64,000 bases of DNA from Podocnemis expansa (Eukaryota > Chordata > Testudines > Podocnemididae): positions 34,059,989 through 34,123,988 of the forward strand of contig ML681990.1 in the NCBI GenBank assembly GCA_007922195.1, written 5' to 3'. Made by a program: the position numbers and the translations under genes. A model generated the notes under the pieces. That model was given only the letters and a program-made list of their open reading frames with translations, ran no database searches and had not been told where the DNA came from. Of the stretch, positions 27,001 through 40,741 are shown piece by piece. How positions within the stretch are numbered: position 1 is the first letter of the stretch; each line of letters starts with the position of its first letter.

Positions 27001-27082
27001 GAAAAGGCAGCAACCCTCCATGGTGTGCGGGGCCAGCTGCTGCTCCTGCACAGCCCATCGAACAGTATCTTCTACTCTACTA

Positions 27083-27654
27083 CAGTGGATCTCAACCTTC
27101 TGCAAGTCGCTATCCACTTGGTGGGATATCACGATCCTACAGGACACACTAGCCCAGTGGTTCCCCACCTTCTTCAGGCTGGAGACCCCTTTTTGATAAA
27201 AATTTTTTGCGGCCCCCCTGGCTGCTTACATAAGCTGGCCCACACAGGCAGACTCTGGCCCGCACCACTCTGGTGGTGAAGCTTGGACAGCCAGTGAGCC
27301 ACTATGGCCCTTGCTGGTGGGGATCTGAGCTGTGGTGGCTATGGCCCCTTGCCCTTGCCGGGGAGCCACTGTGGCCCCATTCACCTGCCAGGATCCAGCC
27401 ACGGGTAGGGAGAGGCAACGCTGGCGAGAAGCATCGGGGCTGCAGCTGGATTCTGGCTCCAGTAGGGAAAGACTCCGCGGACCTCCTGCAACATGTCCAC
27501 TGACCCCCAGGGGTCCCTGGACCCCAGGTTGGGAACTACTGCACTAACCTATTACTTCCAAGCCAAATACAGCCATCTCCCTGGCCATCTACGCCACACT
27601 TACTGCTATGCGATGACACACTAATGTGTCCCAACACAGTGGTTGAGAACCCTG
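27083..27654. mobile_element. hAT-like element inserted in the NR0B1 pseudogene
   Basis: Ends are CAGTGGATCTCAACC and GGTTGAGAACCCTG, imperfect terminal inverted repeats. The flanks are CTCTACTA (27075-27082) and CTCTACAA (27655-27662), a 7/8 matching 8-bp TSD typical of hAT transposases. There is no transposase. The same family occurs at 19662 and 41925. A second element sits inside it. Confidence 0.85.
27155..27541. mobile_element. hAT-like element nested inside the previous one, GC-rich core
   Basis: It starts CAGTGGTTCCCCACC and ends GGTTGGGAACTACTG. Flanks CACTAGCC (27147-27154) and CACTAACC (27542-27549) match 7/8. The inside is GC-rich with loosely repeated 'tggcccc' units, like the element at 45505. 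ORFs read through it are composition artefacts. Confidence 0.85.
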
Positions 27655-28129
27655 CTCTACAACATTCTGAAGGATGACGAGCAGAAGGAGGCAGTGTGGC
27701 AGCAGCAGCTGCTACCTACAGCGCCAAGCTGCTTGTGCGGCTCGTGGCAGTCTAAGCCCTAAGTAGCCTGCAGGTGCTGCGCAAGACAGCCTTGGCTGTG
27801 TTGGTGAAGACCTTGTGTTTCATCAAGAGCATGCCCTCCTTCCACAAGCTTCTCTTGGACAAGCAGCTGGTGCTGGTGTGCAGCTGCTAGGAGCAGATGA
27901 ACTTCAAGACGGTGGAGAGCACGGAGATGTGGAGACCACAGAGCCGAGCATGCTGCAAGATATTAATCAACAGAAGGCAGCAGCAGCAAGGACAGCTGCC
28001 TCCCACTAACCTCTGCTAGAGAACTCCAAGCCAGGAATGGCTTCTCAGCCAAGTACTGGAGCCTGGACATCAGCACCAAGGAGCATGCCTAGCTCAAGGG
28101 GAGAGTGATCTTCAATCCAGTGAAGTAAT

Positions 28130-31100
28130 CAGGGCTGCCACTGCCTTGGGCAAAGGGTTTCCCCTCACAGTTGCACCTAATGGGCATTCCTTTCATTTGA
28201 TCCTTTGCCTAGTGCGGTACAGATGAGAGCGGGATGGGAGGGAGGTGAGGGGGATTGACTGAAGATACTGACTGACTGTATTTTGGTCAACGGGAAACTT
28301 CTGAAAACTGGAGGGGTTTTTTTTCTGTTGAAAAGGAAGGAAAGGGAGGAGACAGAGTTGTCACTTGGCCAGGTTTTCACAGGATTGGCCCATTTGGCTG
28401 GTAGCTAAGGACATATGTAAGGGTGCTCAGTATAAGCTGCCAGCTGTCCCATTTTATAGGCTCAGGATCAAACTGGTGCATGGGCTTTTTGTACCTAACA
28501 GGTGGCAACCCTAAGCCCAGCTTTGGGGAAGAAGAGACAGTGGAGACAATCTGGTAAAGCAAAGCAATGGGGACAAAGGGAGGGGGGATGGGTAGGAGAG
28601 AAATGAGTGAGAGACGGTGGTGGAGCCTTGGGAGAAGAGGCAGCACATGGGCCAACGCCTCAGGGCTCCAATAACCAACAACTAGACAGGTGGCAATCCT
28701 CACTTTACTCTTGCTAAAGCATAGCTAAGTACAATGACCCAATAGAAATCCTCTCATCAATGCACAGTTGGCCTCCCTGCACTCCCTGCCTAGTTCATCA
28801 CCTTTTACCTTGTACACATACAGAGAACATTCCATGACTGTGCTGTACAAAATAAAACCCTCAATTAATAAGTAGCTCCTGATGCTACACTCATTGAAGG
28901 TTTTGCATGAGAACAGCTACATCTTGTTCATTTCTATTTCTAGTCTGAATTGGCATACATCCTCAAGTAAAGAGCTAACTAGATCCTTGGATTTTCCTAG
29001 AAAGATAAGGAACACAAGAGCCAATTAAACTTTCATGTCAACCAGCCAAGTGTGATGGCATTGCCAGACATTATATAAGAAGGCAGTCACACAATAAGCT
29101 GCAGAAATTTCTGGATCCGATTATCAACTGTCTTTATCGCTGAAAAACAAAAGAAGACCTGCCTGTTTTGCAACAAAACTGACAGTCGTGATATTAGCAA
29201 ATTCTTTTTCCACTCTCTTATTTCCAGCACATATTTTATAATGCGTGATAGCTGAAACCTAAGAGAATGACTGATATTGAAATCCTTTTGTATTGGCCAT
29301 AACAGCATTATCCTTTCTCTTGAATTGAAAACAGGTCACTCTAATCTATGTACATGACATAAAAAGTATTTTACTTTGGCTGACCTTATAAATTTGGTAA
29401 AAATACAATAAAAGATCTTCTACACATGAAATGTCATTCCTGAAGACAAGATGCTGGTCATGTAACAACTATATCAAAGTAACCCTCAGTGATTCAAAAT
29501 GACAACACTAAATAATAGTCAATTAACAAAAGCTGACTTTTGAATTGTGATTCATTCTTTCAAACCAAAATTAGTCATTTCCTTTATTCCTAATAAGATG
29601 CATTGTATTTATCTAGCGTCTCATAAAGATGACCATCACCGTATTATCTCAGTCCCTCCCAAGGGATATAGCAAAGATGACAATGAGCTTGTACAATAAG
29701 GAAAAAAAAAATCAGGAAGGAAAAAAGATTTTGGTTCCCAGCGACTCAGTGGCTCTTCTAAACAGTCATTTTAATTCTAATTCTTAAAAAAAATATCTAG
29801 GGCTTTACAGTTTCAGAAGCACTACAAATACCTTAAAACTAATGCACACATCATCTCTGGTAGATACATAGGTAAGTAAGTATTACTCTCCTAACTTATG
29901 GAGAAAATGGGGCAGAAAAGATTTGCCTGAGGATAAAGAAATAGTAAATAAATGGCACAAAAATAGTAAAGGAATAGTAAATAAATGGCACAACAGGTGG
30001 AAGAACTCATGAATTCCTGGCTTCTGGTCCTAAAATCAAACCATTTAAAATACATACTTGTATAGTAAAATCAGCTTATAAATTGTACTAACATTCAAAT
30101 ATCTTTTCTCATACTCCTTTTACAAACAACATCAAAGATTACTGAGACAAAAAAGAAAAAAGTAAAAAGTGGGGAGGGATACTTTTTTGTTTATTTGTAT
30201 CCAACCGGTTTACTTTGTGCATTTGGAAGCATCTGCTGCATAGTTAATTTAGTTTCACTCTTTCCCATCTTCAGTCTGTTAGTCAGTTTCCCCTGTTATT
30301 TGTACAAACTTTTCATGCAGCAACAGAGAACAAGTGCATTTGGAAGCATTTGCTGCATACTTAATTTAGTTTCACTCCTTCCCCTATTCAGTCTGTTAGT
30401 TAGTTTCCCCTGTTATTTGTACACATTTTTCATATAGCAACAGAGAACAAGAAAAAAAAATTTCCAACAGGAAAGTGCTATTATTAAGCCATAAAAATTG
30501 GTAGGGACCCTCAGGGATAGATGTAAAAAAAAAATATTATTTTATACTGACTAGATTTCAAGTTGACTATTTAAGTGTCATTCTTGTTATGCTTTATGTT
30601 TATACTTAAGAAATTAAAACAACATATAAAATGCAAGCTACTTTAATGAAATGTTCAAACCACTCACTGTTCTCTTTATTTTTGTTTAAATCCTTTTTGA
30701 GTGTGTGAGAGTACGGTCAACATTTACATGTGAGTACATGGCAAGGGAGATTGTTACAGGGTGATGCAATGTATTTTTCCACTGATTAAATATAGTTTAA
30801 TGTGAAGACCCCATAGACATTTGTATTGATGCTCATAGTGAAGTAGGAAGGAATGTGAGGGACGGTTACATGCATTGCTACTTTGGTAATGTACATTTTA
30901 CTTTTACTCAACAACTCAGGGGAACTTTTTTATAGTTACTTGCCTATAAACACCTGCATTAACACATAATCCGCTATACGCGTTGTGTATCTACAACTTC
31001 ATTTGATGTGTCAAAATTAGCTGTTTTGCATGGTAAAACTAAATAAAACAAAAAATCTTTCTAACTGATGTTTAAAGAAATTTCTTGAAGAAACAGTTCA

Positions 31101-34100
31101 CTTAAACAGCAATAAACGGGCCTGGGATCACTAACTCAGGTGTTAGCAAGAAAGTATCCACATACTGTAATTAACAGGAATTTTTACCGACTTCTGTTCC
31201 CTCCACCATTTTAGTTTTCAAAACTTCTGATGAATCACACATATATCAAAGAATTTTACCATCATGTGTGGTAAACTTCATCATAAATTGAAACTTTTCT
31301 GTATCAAATTCAGCTATAAAGCACAGGAAAATAATACATTAGAGATGTTTGAAAAAAAGCATAAATACAGAAGTGAAAACATATTTGCATGTTAGTTTCA
31401 CTATATGTATGCACCTATATTTAACTTACCTACAAATTAGTATAGTCCTGCAGAAAATGTTTGCTAGATCTTTATTAGTAGCACCCATGGACCACGGTCA
31501 GGTCTCAGGGGCCCACTGTGCTAAGTACAGGTCCCTGAGAAGGAGGGTTTACAATCTAAGTGTTTAACAGGAAAAGGAGTAAACAACAGTAATAATAAAA
31601 ATCCACCAAATGTAACCCAGACTTTTATTTTAAAATGATTGTTTTCTTCTATGATTGTACCAAACGCATGAAGTTAAGCATCCAAATCACACCTGTATTA
31701 AAGTTAGGTTTTCAAAAGTGCAGGACATTCATAGCTCTTCCTGGAATTAGCAGGCATTGCCTGTGACATCTCTGCAAATTAGTCCATGTTTATTTAGGCA
31801 TCTAAACATGCATCAGGGAACATAACTTTCAGCACTCAAATCTGAAAAATGTTGGCCTAATATGAAAAGCTTCAGTGCTAGTAAACATTAAACAGAAAGA
31901 CACATCAACGAATGGAGCACCCACTATTGCCAATCCAAGGGCTCAAAAATCATGAGTCAGGCCACAAACATCAAAAGAGAATTTTTTTAAAGTTCTTTTT
32001 ATCCATCTTTTATAGTTTTTGAGTCTCTGGGATTATGTTGTCAAGGTTTTCTCCAAAACTATGAGGACTAGAAACTTATTTTTTAAATGAAAGCTGAAAT
32101 GATCAGACAATCACATGATTCCAGGAACTGGGGCTTCAAGCAGAACACCAAATAGTTCATTGACTCACAATCAAACCATGAGAGCTGGCAACACTCTTAC
32201 TGGCTACAGAAATAAACTCACTATTTTATTGTGATATTCTTTTGAACTGTCATTTCTTTATCTATGCATGCACATAGACTATGGATGAGACTGCTCATTG
32301 TGCCTCTTAGAAGCTACTTTTGGGTCTTCTCAATTTAGCCACCCTGGGAATCTGCTCTGAGTCATGATAGCCCTTGCAGGTTGCTCCAGGCTACAAAACT
32401 GCCTAGAACCTCCATAGCTCTCTGGGCTACACTCACTCTCTTAGCATGTCCAGGCTCGCACGGAACCTACGGAGCACCATTTAGGGATACCTTACAGTAC
32501 ACAATACCTGAACCAAGGAAATTCCCACCCAACCAGCCAAGGGCTTTTACATGCCTGTACATTAGCACAGCTGTGGGTTCCGCAAAGGTTTCCTCATATT
32601 TAAACCAACTCTGCTTTCTTGGGTCCACAAATGCGACTTTGTGTGTCACCCATCACTATTTATTGAGTATCAATAGCATGATCTGGGCTGTATAAACATA
32701 GGACTCAATCCTGCACTGGGATCACACAGAGCTTTCTGTACTCGAATGAGACCTAATGAAGCCACAATAGTCCTTACTACCACATCACAGTGACAGTAGC
32801 CATACAACAGACATGCTACCAGGCCAAAGAAGTTTATGGCATACTTCTGTAACACATAAGGCATACACTGCCATACTCTGATTAGCAATCTTTCCTCTAA
32901 AATGGCTGCTTTTGCACCACTGATATGAGTGAGTCATCAGCTGGTGCAGAGAAAGCATAGCCAGTTCCTATGCCACCCAACTATGTCTGAAAGACTCACA
33001 CAAACAGGGGAAACTGACTGCTAGCACCAAGGAAAGAGTGAAACCAGACAGACTGTTACTTCTGATGGAATTCTGTGTCACTGTGCATGTGCACAATTCA
33101 TGTTCCCTGTACGATTTTTTTCTTTCTTTCCTCCACAGAATACAGATTCTGCTGGAGAGGCACTACAGTTACTTACACCTTTTGCCCACCAGGGGCTTCT
33201 GTGGTATCAAAAGAGAGGGCAGCCAACCATCAGAGAAAGAGGCTGAGCTTCTCCCAGCGGAGCCAGGTAAGGAGACATGGGATGGGCAAAGCAGGACACA
33301 AGGGACTGCTGGAGGATCACATATTTGGGGTGAGGTGGGGGAGGCAGACTGGGGCTTGTGAGGTGACAGTATTGAGCCAGCAGCTGACTGGGAGGGAAGC
33401 TACAGGGACACACAGGGAAGAAGAGGGTTGCAGGGCCACATGAGGACAGGAAATGTACCTGACTGAATGGTAGACGCTAGAGGTCAGACAGTGTTTCCAT
33501 CAGGAAGGGTCTCCAATTCCCTAAAAATCCACCCCACCCCCCCAAAAAAACAGCTCCATACTACCCTACCCAGACCCAACAACCCTCCATGTTGTATCCC
33601 AGAATCCTTTCCTCTCTCTTAGCTCCCCTCTTATCCCTAGCTCCCCAAAGACTTTACATTGCTTGGGGGACAGGGGAGCAGGAAATACTTTTCTGTATGG
33701 TAATTTAAATGAGTTACTCAAAGGTCTGTATTAATATGCTAGTCGGGAATCTATTTGTCATAAAACATTTCAAGAATGATTTTTTGTCTGTATTGTAATA
33801 AACATAGTTGCTGACAGGTATTTTAAAATACACTACCAAAATAATTGAAACTGGAGTGATTATATTGTGCTACTTTGACAAACGAAACCTGCAGAAATTT
33901 AAAATATTGTGTACATAATTTTTAATGCTTTGGTGCAGAATGCCCCCCAGAAACAGACTGTGTAGGAAGTTCTGCCAAATGCACAAAGTAAACAAACTGG
34001 ATACATAAAAAAAAAAAGACATATCTGTCACGCACTCTCTGTTTTTCCTCCTGTTACAAGGGATCTCAGATGTTACTTGTAGAAATGCTAGGCAAAGAAA

Positions 34101-37000
34101 ATATTAAGAAAACATTCAGACACTCCTGTGACTTGTAAGTTGATTATGCTCTTTCACTTTATTTTGCTACACATTTTTGTATTTTTCTAATGCTGTGATC
34201 CTAGTACTGCAGGTCAGGCATTCCTGATTTCTTATCCCTGTTGCACAAAGGGCTATCTGTTTGCCCTCGGACTAGACTTCACTGCCTCAGTTATCCTGTG
34301 AATTAGTATAAGATCTATCTACATATCTCCCAGGGATGTCATGAGCATTAGTTAATGTTAGTACAAGTTGTTTTAAAATTTGACATGATTTACAAATGCC
34401 AAATATTTTTTAAATGATTAGAATTAAAATGACTGTTCTTAACATCTCCTGAGACATTTGAAACTCAAATTTTTTTCTTATTGAATTTTTCCTTTACTGT
34501 ATGTGCTCACTGATTTATTATAATGAGTCTTTACTCGACAACTAATGACGCTGATTTGTTTTTAAGAGATAAAAGAATACTGAAAACATGGACACAGATT
34601 TATAGAGATAGAAAATAAAAAGAGATTTCCTTTATGACCTGCCAACCTCAACACATTCTTAACACATAGGACTATCTGAAAGCGTTCCTGAATATTTCAG
34701 AATGTTGTGCTGTAAGTAGCGAGAGAGTTTCTGACATCTATATCCAAAGCTGATGGATCAAGTGAGCCTACTCAATATGTGACTACAATATAAATTTCCA
34801 CTTCTGATGTCAGATATGGCATCATTCTCACTGACCTTCAGATTGGCTGTGACAACCCAGTTTACTGTATATCAAATATCAGATGCCTTGGCTGCATGAT
34901 TCTGTTTCTGAAGAAAGGAGGAGACCTTCATGCGACACATTTTCCACCTGATTTCAATCAGTTCACATGATGGTTATTCTTCTATCTCTGGCAAATTAGG
35001 AGTGCATTAACAAATACAAACAAAAGGTGGGAACTGGGGTGGAATAAGACTTGCAGTCATGCTGGGTGATAGAAGTTATAAAATTTTCTCAGACAAAAGC
35101 CAATCAGAATTTATGTTTCGTCAGTAATGATCAATCTTTTAAAAAGCTCGTTAATATATCTGACTAAACAAATGCTATTTTTTAGACCAGTTAAGTCTTA
35201 GGACTTTTTTTAAAATGTATCTCCAGAGTTCATGAAAGGAACCATATCTTTCTTTAGAACTGGGATCAATAACATATAATTATAGTTGTTTCTTTTTTAA
35301 AATACTAATGTGTTCCTTAGGTACTTCTGAAGCAAGGGCCACACAAGTATCATAAATCAGCAAAGGCTAGGTCAACAGATTAGACAGACATCTTAAGCCC
35401 ACAGAAATCTTCCAATGTTAAATGCTGTGAGGTCATTCACCCCAAAGTGGTTGGACAAGTGGTTTTAAATATATCTAATCAGATTCTAAATGGCTTTAAT
35501 ATTATAATTACAAATAACTGTAGAATATTGATACACATTACCTTTTGCAAATTAATTATTCAAGTCTGCATTCTTTGTACACAGTAGTATACTTATTATT
35601 ATACACAATAATTTGGATGCCAGTTCAGATTTGCAAGAAATGAAGGATCACACCCTAACTGTGTCACTGGTCTGGCTCCCTTTTTAACCCATAGGAGCTT
35701 TGCAACCGACTCCAATAGGAACGGGAAGAGATACAGTATCTCTTGATTTACAGTGAAAAAAAAAAAAAAAAAAACCACAGACCAGTTCTCAGATGATGAG
35801 CATCTGCCAGTCCCAAATGAAGGACGCTCAGTACTTCTGAGGAGCAGATTCTCCTTGAATTGTTACCACTGTTTTGAAAGTTTGGAAAATACTGGCATTG
35901 CATTTCTCTTTTGCGATTTCTCTTGCTATCTGTTTTATTTTTGTATTAAAAAAAAAAAAACCAGCAGAAATAACCAATTGACCAGAACCTCAGAGACTGT
36001 AGAGACTGGAGAAGCACAAAGTATCACTGAGAAATGTACTGGATATATTATGAGGCTAAAGCTGCATAAAAAAAGTTGAAACGATGGACCTCTTATACAC
36101 CGTCAGGGCAGAGTACAGAATAAACAACAGGCAATTGATTAAAACTAATAACAAAATTAGTAAAAAAAAAAAAAAAAAAGAAAACAGAACAGTAAAATAA
36201 AAGACAGAGATTATGTTAATAAAGACCTTAATTGTTTTTCTTGATTTTCGGGGGGGGGGGGGGGGAAGTAAGCACATTGGAAATAACAAAAGTTTATTAA
36301 AAGATTGATCAGCTGTTTGCTTAGGTGCAATAGAGGAAAGATGTGTACCTTTATTTGTTTCCGTTAAACCTCCTTTTTTCTAGAGCGATTACAAATGTGG
36401 AGAAAACATACAAATCCCAAAGTACCTTGTATGACAGATGTAAAACAAATTCTGAATGGCAAGTAAAGCCTATTATCTTAGCCTTTAAAATGAATGCCAT
36501 AAATATTAGCTGAATATTCAATCTGTGAGTTTGAGGGCACTGATGAAAATAAGAAGATGAAATGGGCAACCTTAAAGCTTATTCTCTGAAGAAAATGTGA
36601 AAAGTATGCTTTTTTCCGTTTCAAATATTAGTAACGAACAATCTTATGCCATGTATCGGCATCAATAATTATAGCTAAAATAAAGTCTGTACCACTTAGA
36701 CTACAGTAATATTGAACTGAGCATTATCCTTCCTACTATCTTTTCAGAAGCGTACTCTGACGCAAGATTGCTAACAGCCTTATGCTTGTCCGTTATAGAC
36801 AACTAACTCTGATATCAACAAATATTTTCTTGGTTCACACCAGAACGTGTGTGGCAAGAATGAATAACTGAAAAGCCTGATATGGTCAGCAATCAAATGT
36901 AATACCTTTTTCTCTTAAACTCCAACAGAAAAAAAGAAATGCTTTAAGCTTCCACCCCCTCATGTTTGAAGCGCTTTCAAAATTTGCTTGACACCCCAGC
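28130..37000. other. PDE4D intron directly downstream of the short-isoform exon region
   Basis: AT-rich with the 117-bp tandem duplication, an ancient LINE tail at 31478-31565, a MIR-like remnant around 34270-34400, and homopolymer runs (A at 35755-35774 and 36162-36179, G at about 36250-36265). No exon recognised. The next PDE4D exon (beginning FKRML in known orthologues) was looked for on the minus strand and not seen. Confidence 0.55.
30217..30450. repeat. 117-bp tandem duplication
   Basis: Unit 1 (30217-30333) and unit 2 (30334-30450) both run 'gtgcatttggaagcat.tgct' to 'cagcaacagagaacaag'-like text with about 8-10 mismatches. The 80-codon ORF across both is periodic for this reason and is not a gene. 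Confidence 0.9.
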
Positions 37001-37030
37001 CAAAGGAGTCTGCACAAACCACACATGCAA

Positions 37031-37097
37031 CCCAGGGGGTTGGACTACACGATCTTGCGAGGTCCCTTCCAATCCTATGAATCTATTCTATTCTACT
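37031..37097 (+). mobile_element. CR1 LINE 3' tail fragment
   Basis: 'gggggttggactacacgatcttgcgaggtcccttccaatcctatgaatctattctattctac' is a minimal CR1 3' end with its short terminal repeat. It lies about 450 bp downstream of the PDE4D short exon donor. Confidence 0.85.
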
Positions 37098-37330
37098 CTA
37101 ATCCTTCAGATTCACGTAGGGAGCTTAAGATGATGAATCTGTTCTGCTTTTCAAGCTCAACACAGCGATTTCTGTCTCTTAATCCACGGCACCTACTTCT
37201 GTTGTTGCTGTGAATGGTATTCAGAGAAACCCCCGGGAACAAGCGCCCCAAGTCTCAAAAGCATTTCACTGATCTCAGCATCCCGCCTGCAGGCAGGCGC
37301 ACGGGCCACCAGCAAGAGACCGTGGCCCTA

Positions 37331-38065
<735 letters not shown>

Positions 38066-38304
38066 CGTGGGAGCGGCCGGCTCTGTGCGGCCCCGGGATT
38101 AGGGATTTGTCCGGTAATCCCCGGGCTGCGGGGCTCGGCAGGGTTCCCGGAGGCGGCCCTAGGCAATCGGGAGCCCTGGGCCAAGGCTGTTTCTGGGGAC
38201 TCCTGTCGGCCCCCCGTGCCACCCTCCCTGGGGCCTCCGGCTTCTGCTGCTGCCCTGGCCGCCCCCCCAGTCCCGGCTCCCATGGGGGCAGTGGGGCTGC
38301 AGCC

Positions 38305-38505
38305 TGCCAGGAGTGGGGCCCCCAGGAGCGCCCGGCCCTGACGAGTTCAGCCCCTTCGCCCCCGGCCACCCCAGGCCTGAACAGATGCCGCCTCGCTTCA
38401 GGACCTGCATGGGGCCTGTTCAGGCCTGGGGTGGTCGGGGGCCAAGCAGCCCAAACTCTTCGGAGGGGGCCGCTCCCGGGGCCCCGCTCCCAGCAAGCCG
38501 CGGCG
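38305..38505. repeat. Long imperfect inverted repeat in the CpG island
   Basis: The core is a perfect 19-bp pair: CCACCCCAGGCCTGAACAG at 38366-38384 and its reverse complement at 38416-38434, with a 31-base spacer. Outside the core both arms continue to match imperfectly. For example gccaggagtggggccccc on the left aligns with the reverse complement of the right arm, giving arms of about 80-90 bases. It lies about 600-750 bp upstream of the PDE4D1 ATG. It could be a decayed palindromic transposon or a structural promoter element. Confidence 0.7.
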
Positions 38506-38734
38506 CACCGCTGGGTAGGCACAGCCAGCTGCGGGTAGGCGGGGAGGCTGCTCAGCTGGGCCGGAACCCCCGATTCTGGCCCTGGCGGTCCGCGGTCCAC
38601 GGTCCCCCCACTCCCCCATCACCTCACAAGCAGTAGCATAAGTGAAGCAGGCAACCGCTACAGGGCCCCTCTTATTGCTTGGCGCACTAGGTGACCGCCT
38701 GCTTCACTTACCCCAAAAGCCAGCTCTGCCCAGC

Positions 38735-38800
38735 CCCTAGCCATTAAGGTCGAAAGGGACCGTTATGATCATCTAAGTCATCTCCTGCACGAGGCAGGCT
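38735..38800 (-). mobile_element. CR1 LINE 3' tail fragment
   Basis: 'cattaaggtcgaaagggaccgttatgatcatctaagtcatctcctgcacgaggcagg' is a CR1 end in reverse orientation, at the upstream edge of the CpG island. Confidence 0.7.
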
Positions 38801-38927
38801 AAGGCACCTCACTCACCCTGTCCTATAAGAGACCCCTGACCTAGGCCCAAGTGACTAAATTCTCAACTCATAGGCTGCCAGGTGCAGAAAAGCCACCAGC
38901 AAGTGACCTGTGCCCCATGCTTCAGAG

Positions 38928-39120
38928 CAGGGGGTCTCAAACATGCAGCCCCAAAAGTTATTTCCTGTGGCCCGCAACAACAGTATCGCTACTGATATTT
39001 GCAATATCATTGTATGAAAAGGTTTCAGTGGTGTGGCCCTCAGCCTAACATACTAGTCCTCATGCAGCCCTGTACTAGTCCTCATGCGGCCCTCTTGGTG
39101 ATTGGAATTTGAGACCCCTG
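38928..39120. mobile_element. Small hAT-like element
   Basis: Ends CAGGGGGTCTCAAAC and TTTGAGACCCCTG. Flanks CTTCAGAG (38920-38927) and TTTCAGAG (39121-39128) match 7/8. It has internal 'actagtcctcatgc.gccct' direct repeats. It lies just beyond the PDE4D CpG island. Confidence 0.85.
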
Positions 39121-39339
39121 TTTCAGAGGAAGATGAAAAACCTCCAGGGTCTCTGGTCTCACTGTCTCATTCCTCCCTCCCTATAAGGATGGTATGTCTC
39201 AACATATTTTTTCTTCACTGAACCAGTATTTGGGCAGTAGATGTGCTATCTTCTCTGCCTTAGTTTCACAGCGAGGGAGTGGAGATAATCATCGTCTTAC
39301 CAGCCCATACAATTAAGATGTATAAAGTGCTTTGAAGAT

Positions 39340-40730
39340 GTAACTCCATGCAAGGGCTAAGTATAATTATGTCTAGCCAAGGATGTAGCAATAAAAGGAC
39401 TTTTCAGATATTGCAGTAATATTTAGTCTAAACCAAAACCATGTGTGTGTCACAGCTTTGTGGGGGATGGGTGCAGAAGGGCTGATGGAAGCTCTCAGGA
39501 AGTTTACCCTGGAAACCCAGTTTCAAATTGGAAAGATTTTGGTCTTTTCTAAAGTACTAAAAGTCATATTGAAGCATGCATGTTGTCTTACATTATGTAG
39601 AAGTGGACCCAGAAGAGGAGCAAAAAAGGGCCATGCACTCCTCTCATCCACCAGATGACCAGTACTTGAAAAATTGGATATGTTGACTACACACACAACA
39701 ATCAGGAAAAACACTTTTAACAGATCCAAGATGAAGGTATCTGTAAAACCTATCTATGATTTCTCCTAAAGCAGTTGCATTTTTCACCAGGCTAAATTCA
39801 TGTTCCTGAGAGTAGTAGTATGAGGAGTGCTCTCTCTTGAGGGCTGTCAACTTGGGAGCGTATGTTAGGAGCTCAATTTTGAACTGCTGGCACCCTTATT
39901 TCTAGAATCAATGGCACAAGAATGCAACTTCATGGAAGAGAAAAGGAAGCTCAGTAGGTTTGTTCTTCCCTTCTAAAATATAATGAAATTGTCTCAGATG
40001 AAATTAAATGTAATATTCAAATGTCAACAAAAAGCAAATAATATTAAACCAGCACTGGCTAGTGCCACAGTAGTTTAACAGATCATTCTTTGATGTCTGG
40101 GAGACCGGGCTTATATCATCTAAACATTACATTGTACATGCAGAACAAACTTGTCTTCATTCAGGATAGTCAAACTGTGCATGCCTGCCCATGCATACTT
40201 TTGCATAATTCTCCTCATTTGGGACAAGCCAATAGTAAAATAGCATGGCAGAATTGTTTTAAGAAAACTGCAATACCTGCCTTCATGAAGGTTATGCAGT
40301 CACTTAAAAGAGCATTAACAAATATTCAGCAAAATCATCTTTCACATGTGATAGTATAAATACTATCTAATGTAAAAATATTCCCTAGCATTTGGAATCA
40401 GGCCTTCCTGAGTGTTCATGCATCAAAGAAAAACCTGTGACATTGTGGAACACAGCAAACATCACAGTTCACTAGCTACCAAAATTATCCTTGCATATTG
40501 TAGTACTAACTGCTACTAATCCTTAGAAGGAGTACTGATTTCTTTAATATAAACATTAGAAAAAAGCCACTTGATTCTTAATATGGTTATACAGTATATT
40601 GATGAGGTACAGGTAAGTTTAACACGAATTTGTGTTATTCTTTTAAATACAGAGATTCTACTGAGAAATAATCATGTACTGAAATGAGGTTAAGGGAATC
40701 CATACGATAAGGAGATAACATTTTGATGTC
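39340..40730. other. PDE4D intron upstream of the short promoter
   Basis: AT-rich with a MIR-like remnant at about 39240-39370 ('taaagtgctttgaagatgta...ggctaagtataattatg'). No genes recognised. Confidence 0.5.
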
Positions 40731-40741
40731 TAGCTAGAACC

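Larger units (their letters stand above)
27020..28120 (+). pseudogene. NR0B1: NR0B1 (DAX1) exon-1 pseudogene, split by nested transposons
   Basis: This is a broken copy of the orphan nuclear receptor DAX1. After the transposon, 'LYNILKDDEQ' (from 27655) resembles the N-terminal repeat motif. KTALAVLVKT at 27783-27812 and DKQLVLV at 27858-27878 belong to the ligand-binding-like domain. VETTEPSMLQ at 27929-27958, KYWSLDISTK at 28051-28080 and LKGRVIFNP up to 28119 follow in order. A stop (TAG at 28090-28092) replaces the tyrosine codon of KEYAYLKG. Stops, frame changes, a missing stretch after QLVLV and a local repeat of about 17 bp (GTGGAG..CACGGAG) show it is dead. The 5' part, ATG at 27020 to 27082, contains CCSC and a Ser-Ile-Phe-Tyr remnant. 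Homology ends about where DAX1 exon 1 ends. No poly(A) tail is seen, so a DNA-level copy fits better than a spliced retrocopy. Identified from recalled family sequence. Confidence 0.82.

Noticed and set aside
30195..30437. 80-codon ORF with internal protein repeat and hydrophobic segments
   Set aside because: The repeat is a DNA-level 117-bp tandem duplication, which is a multiple of three by accident. No start context or homology.
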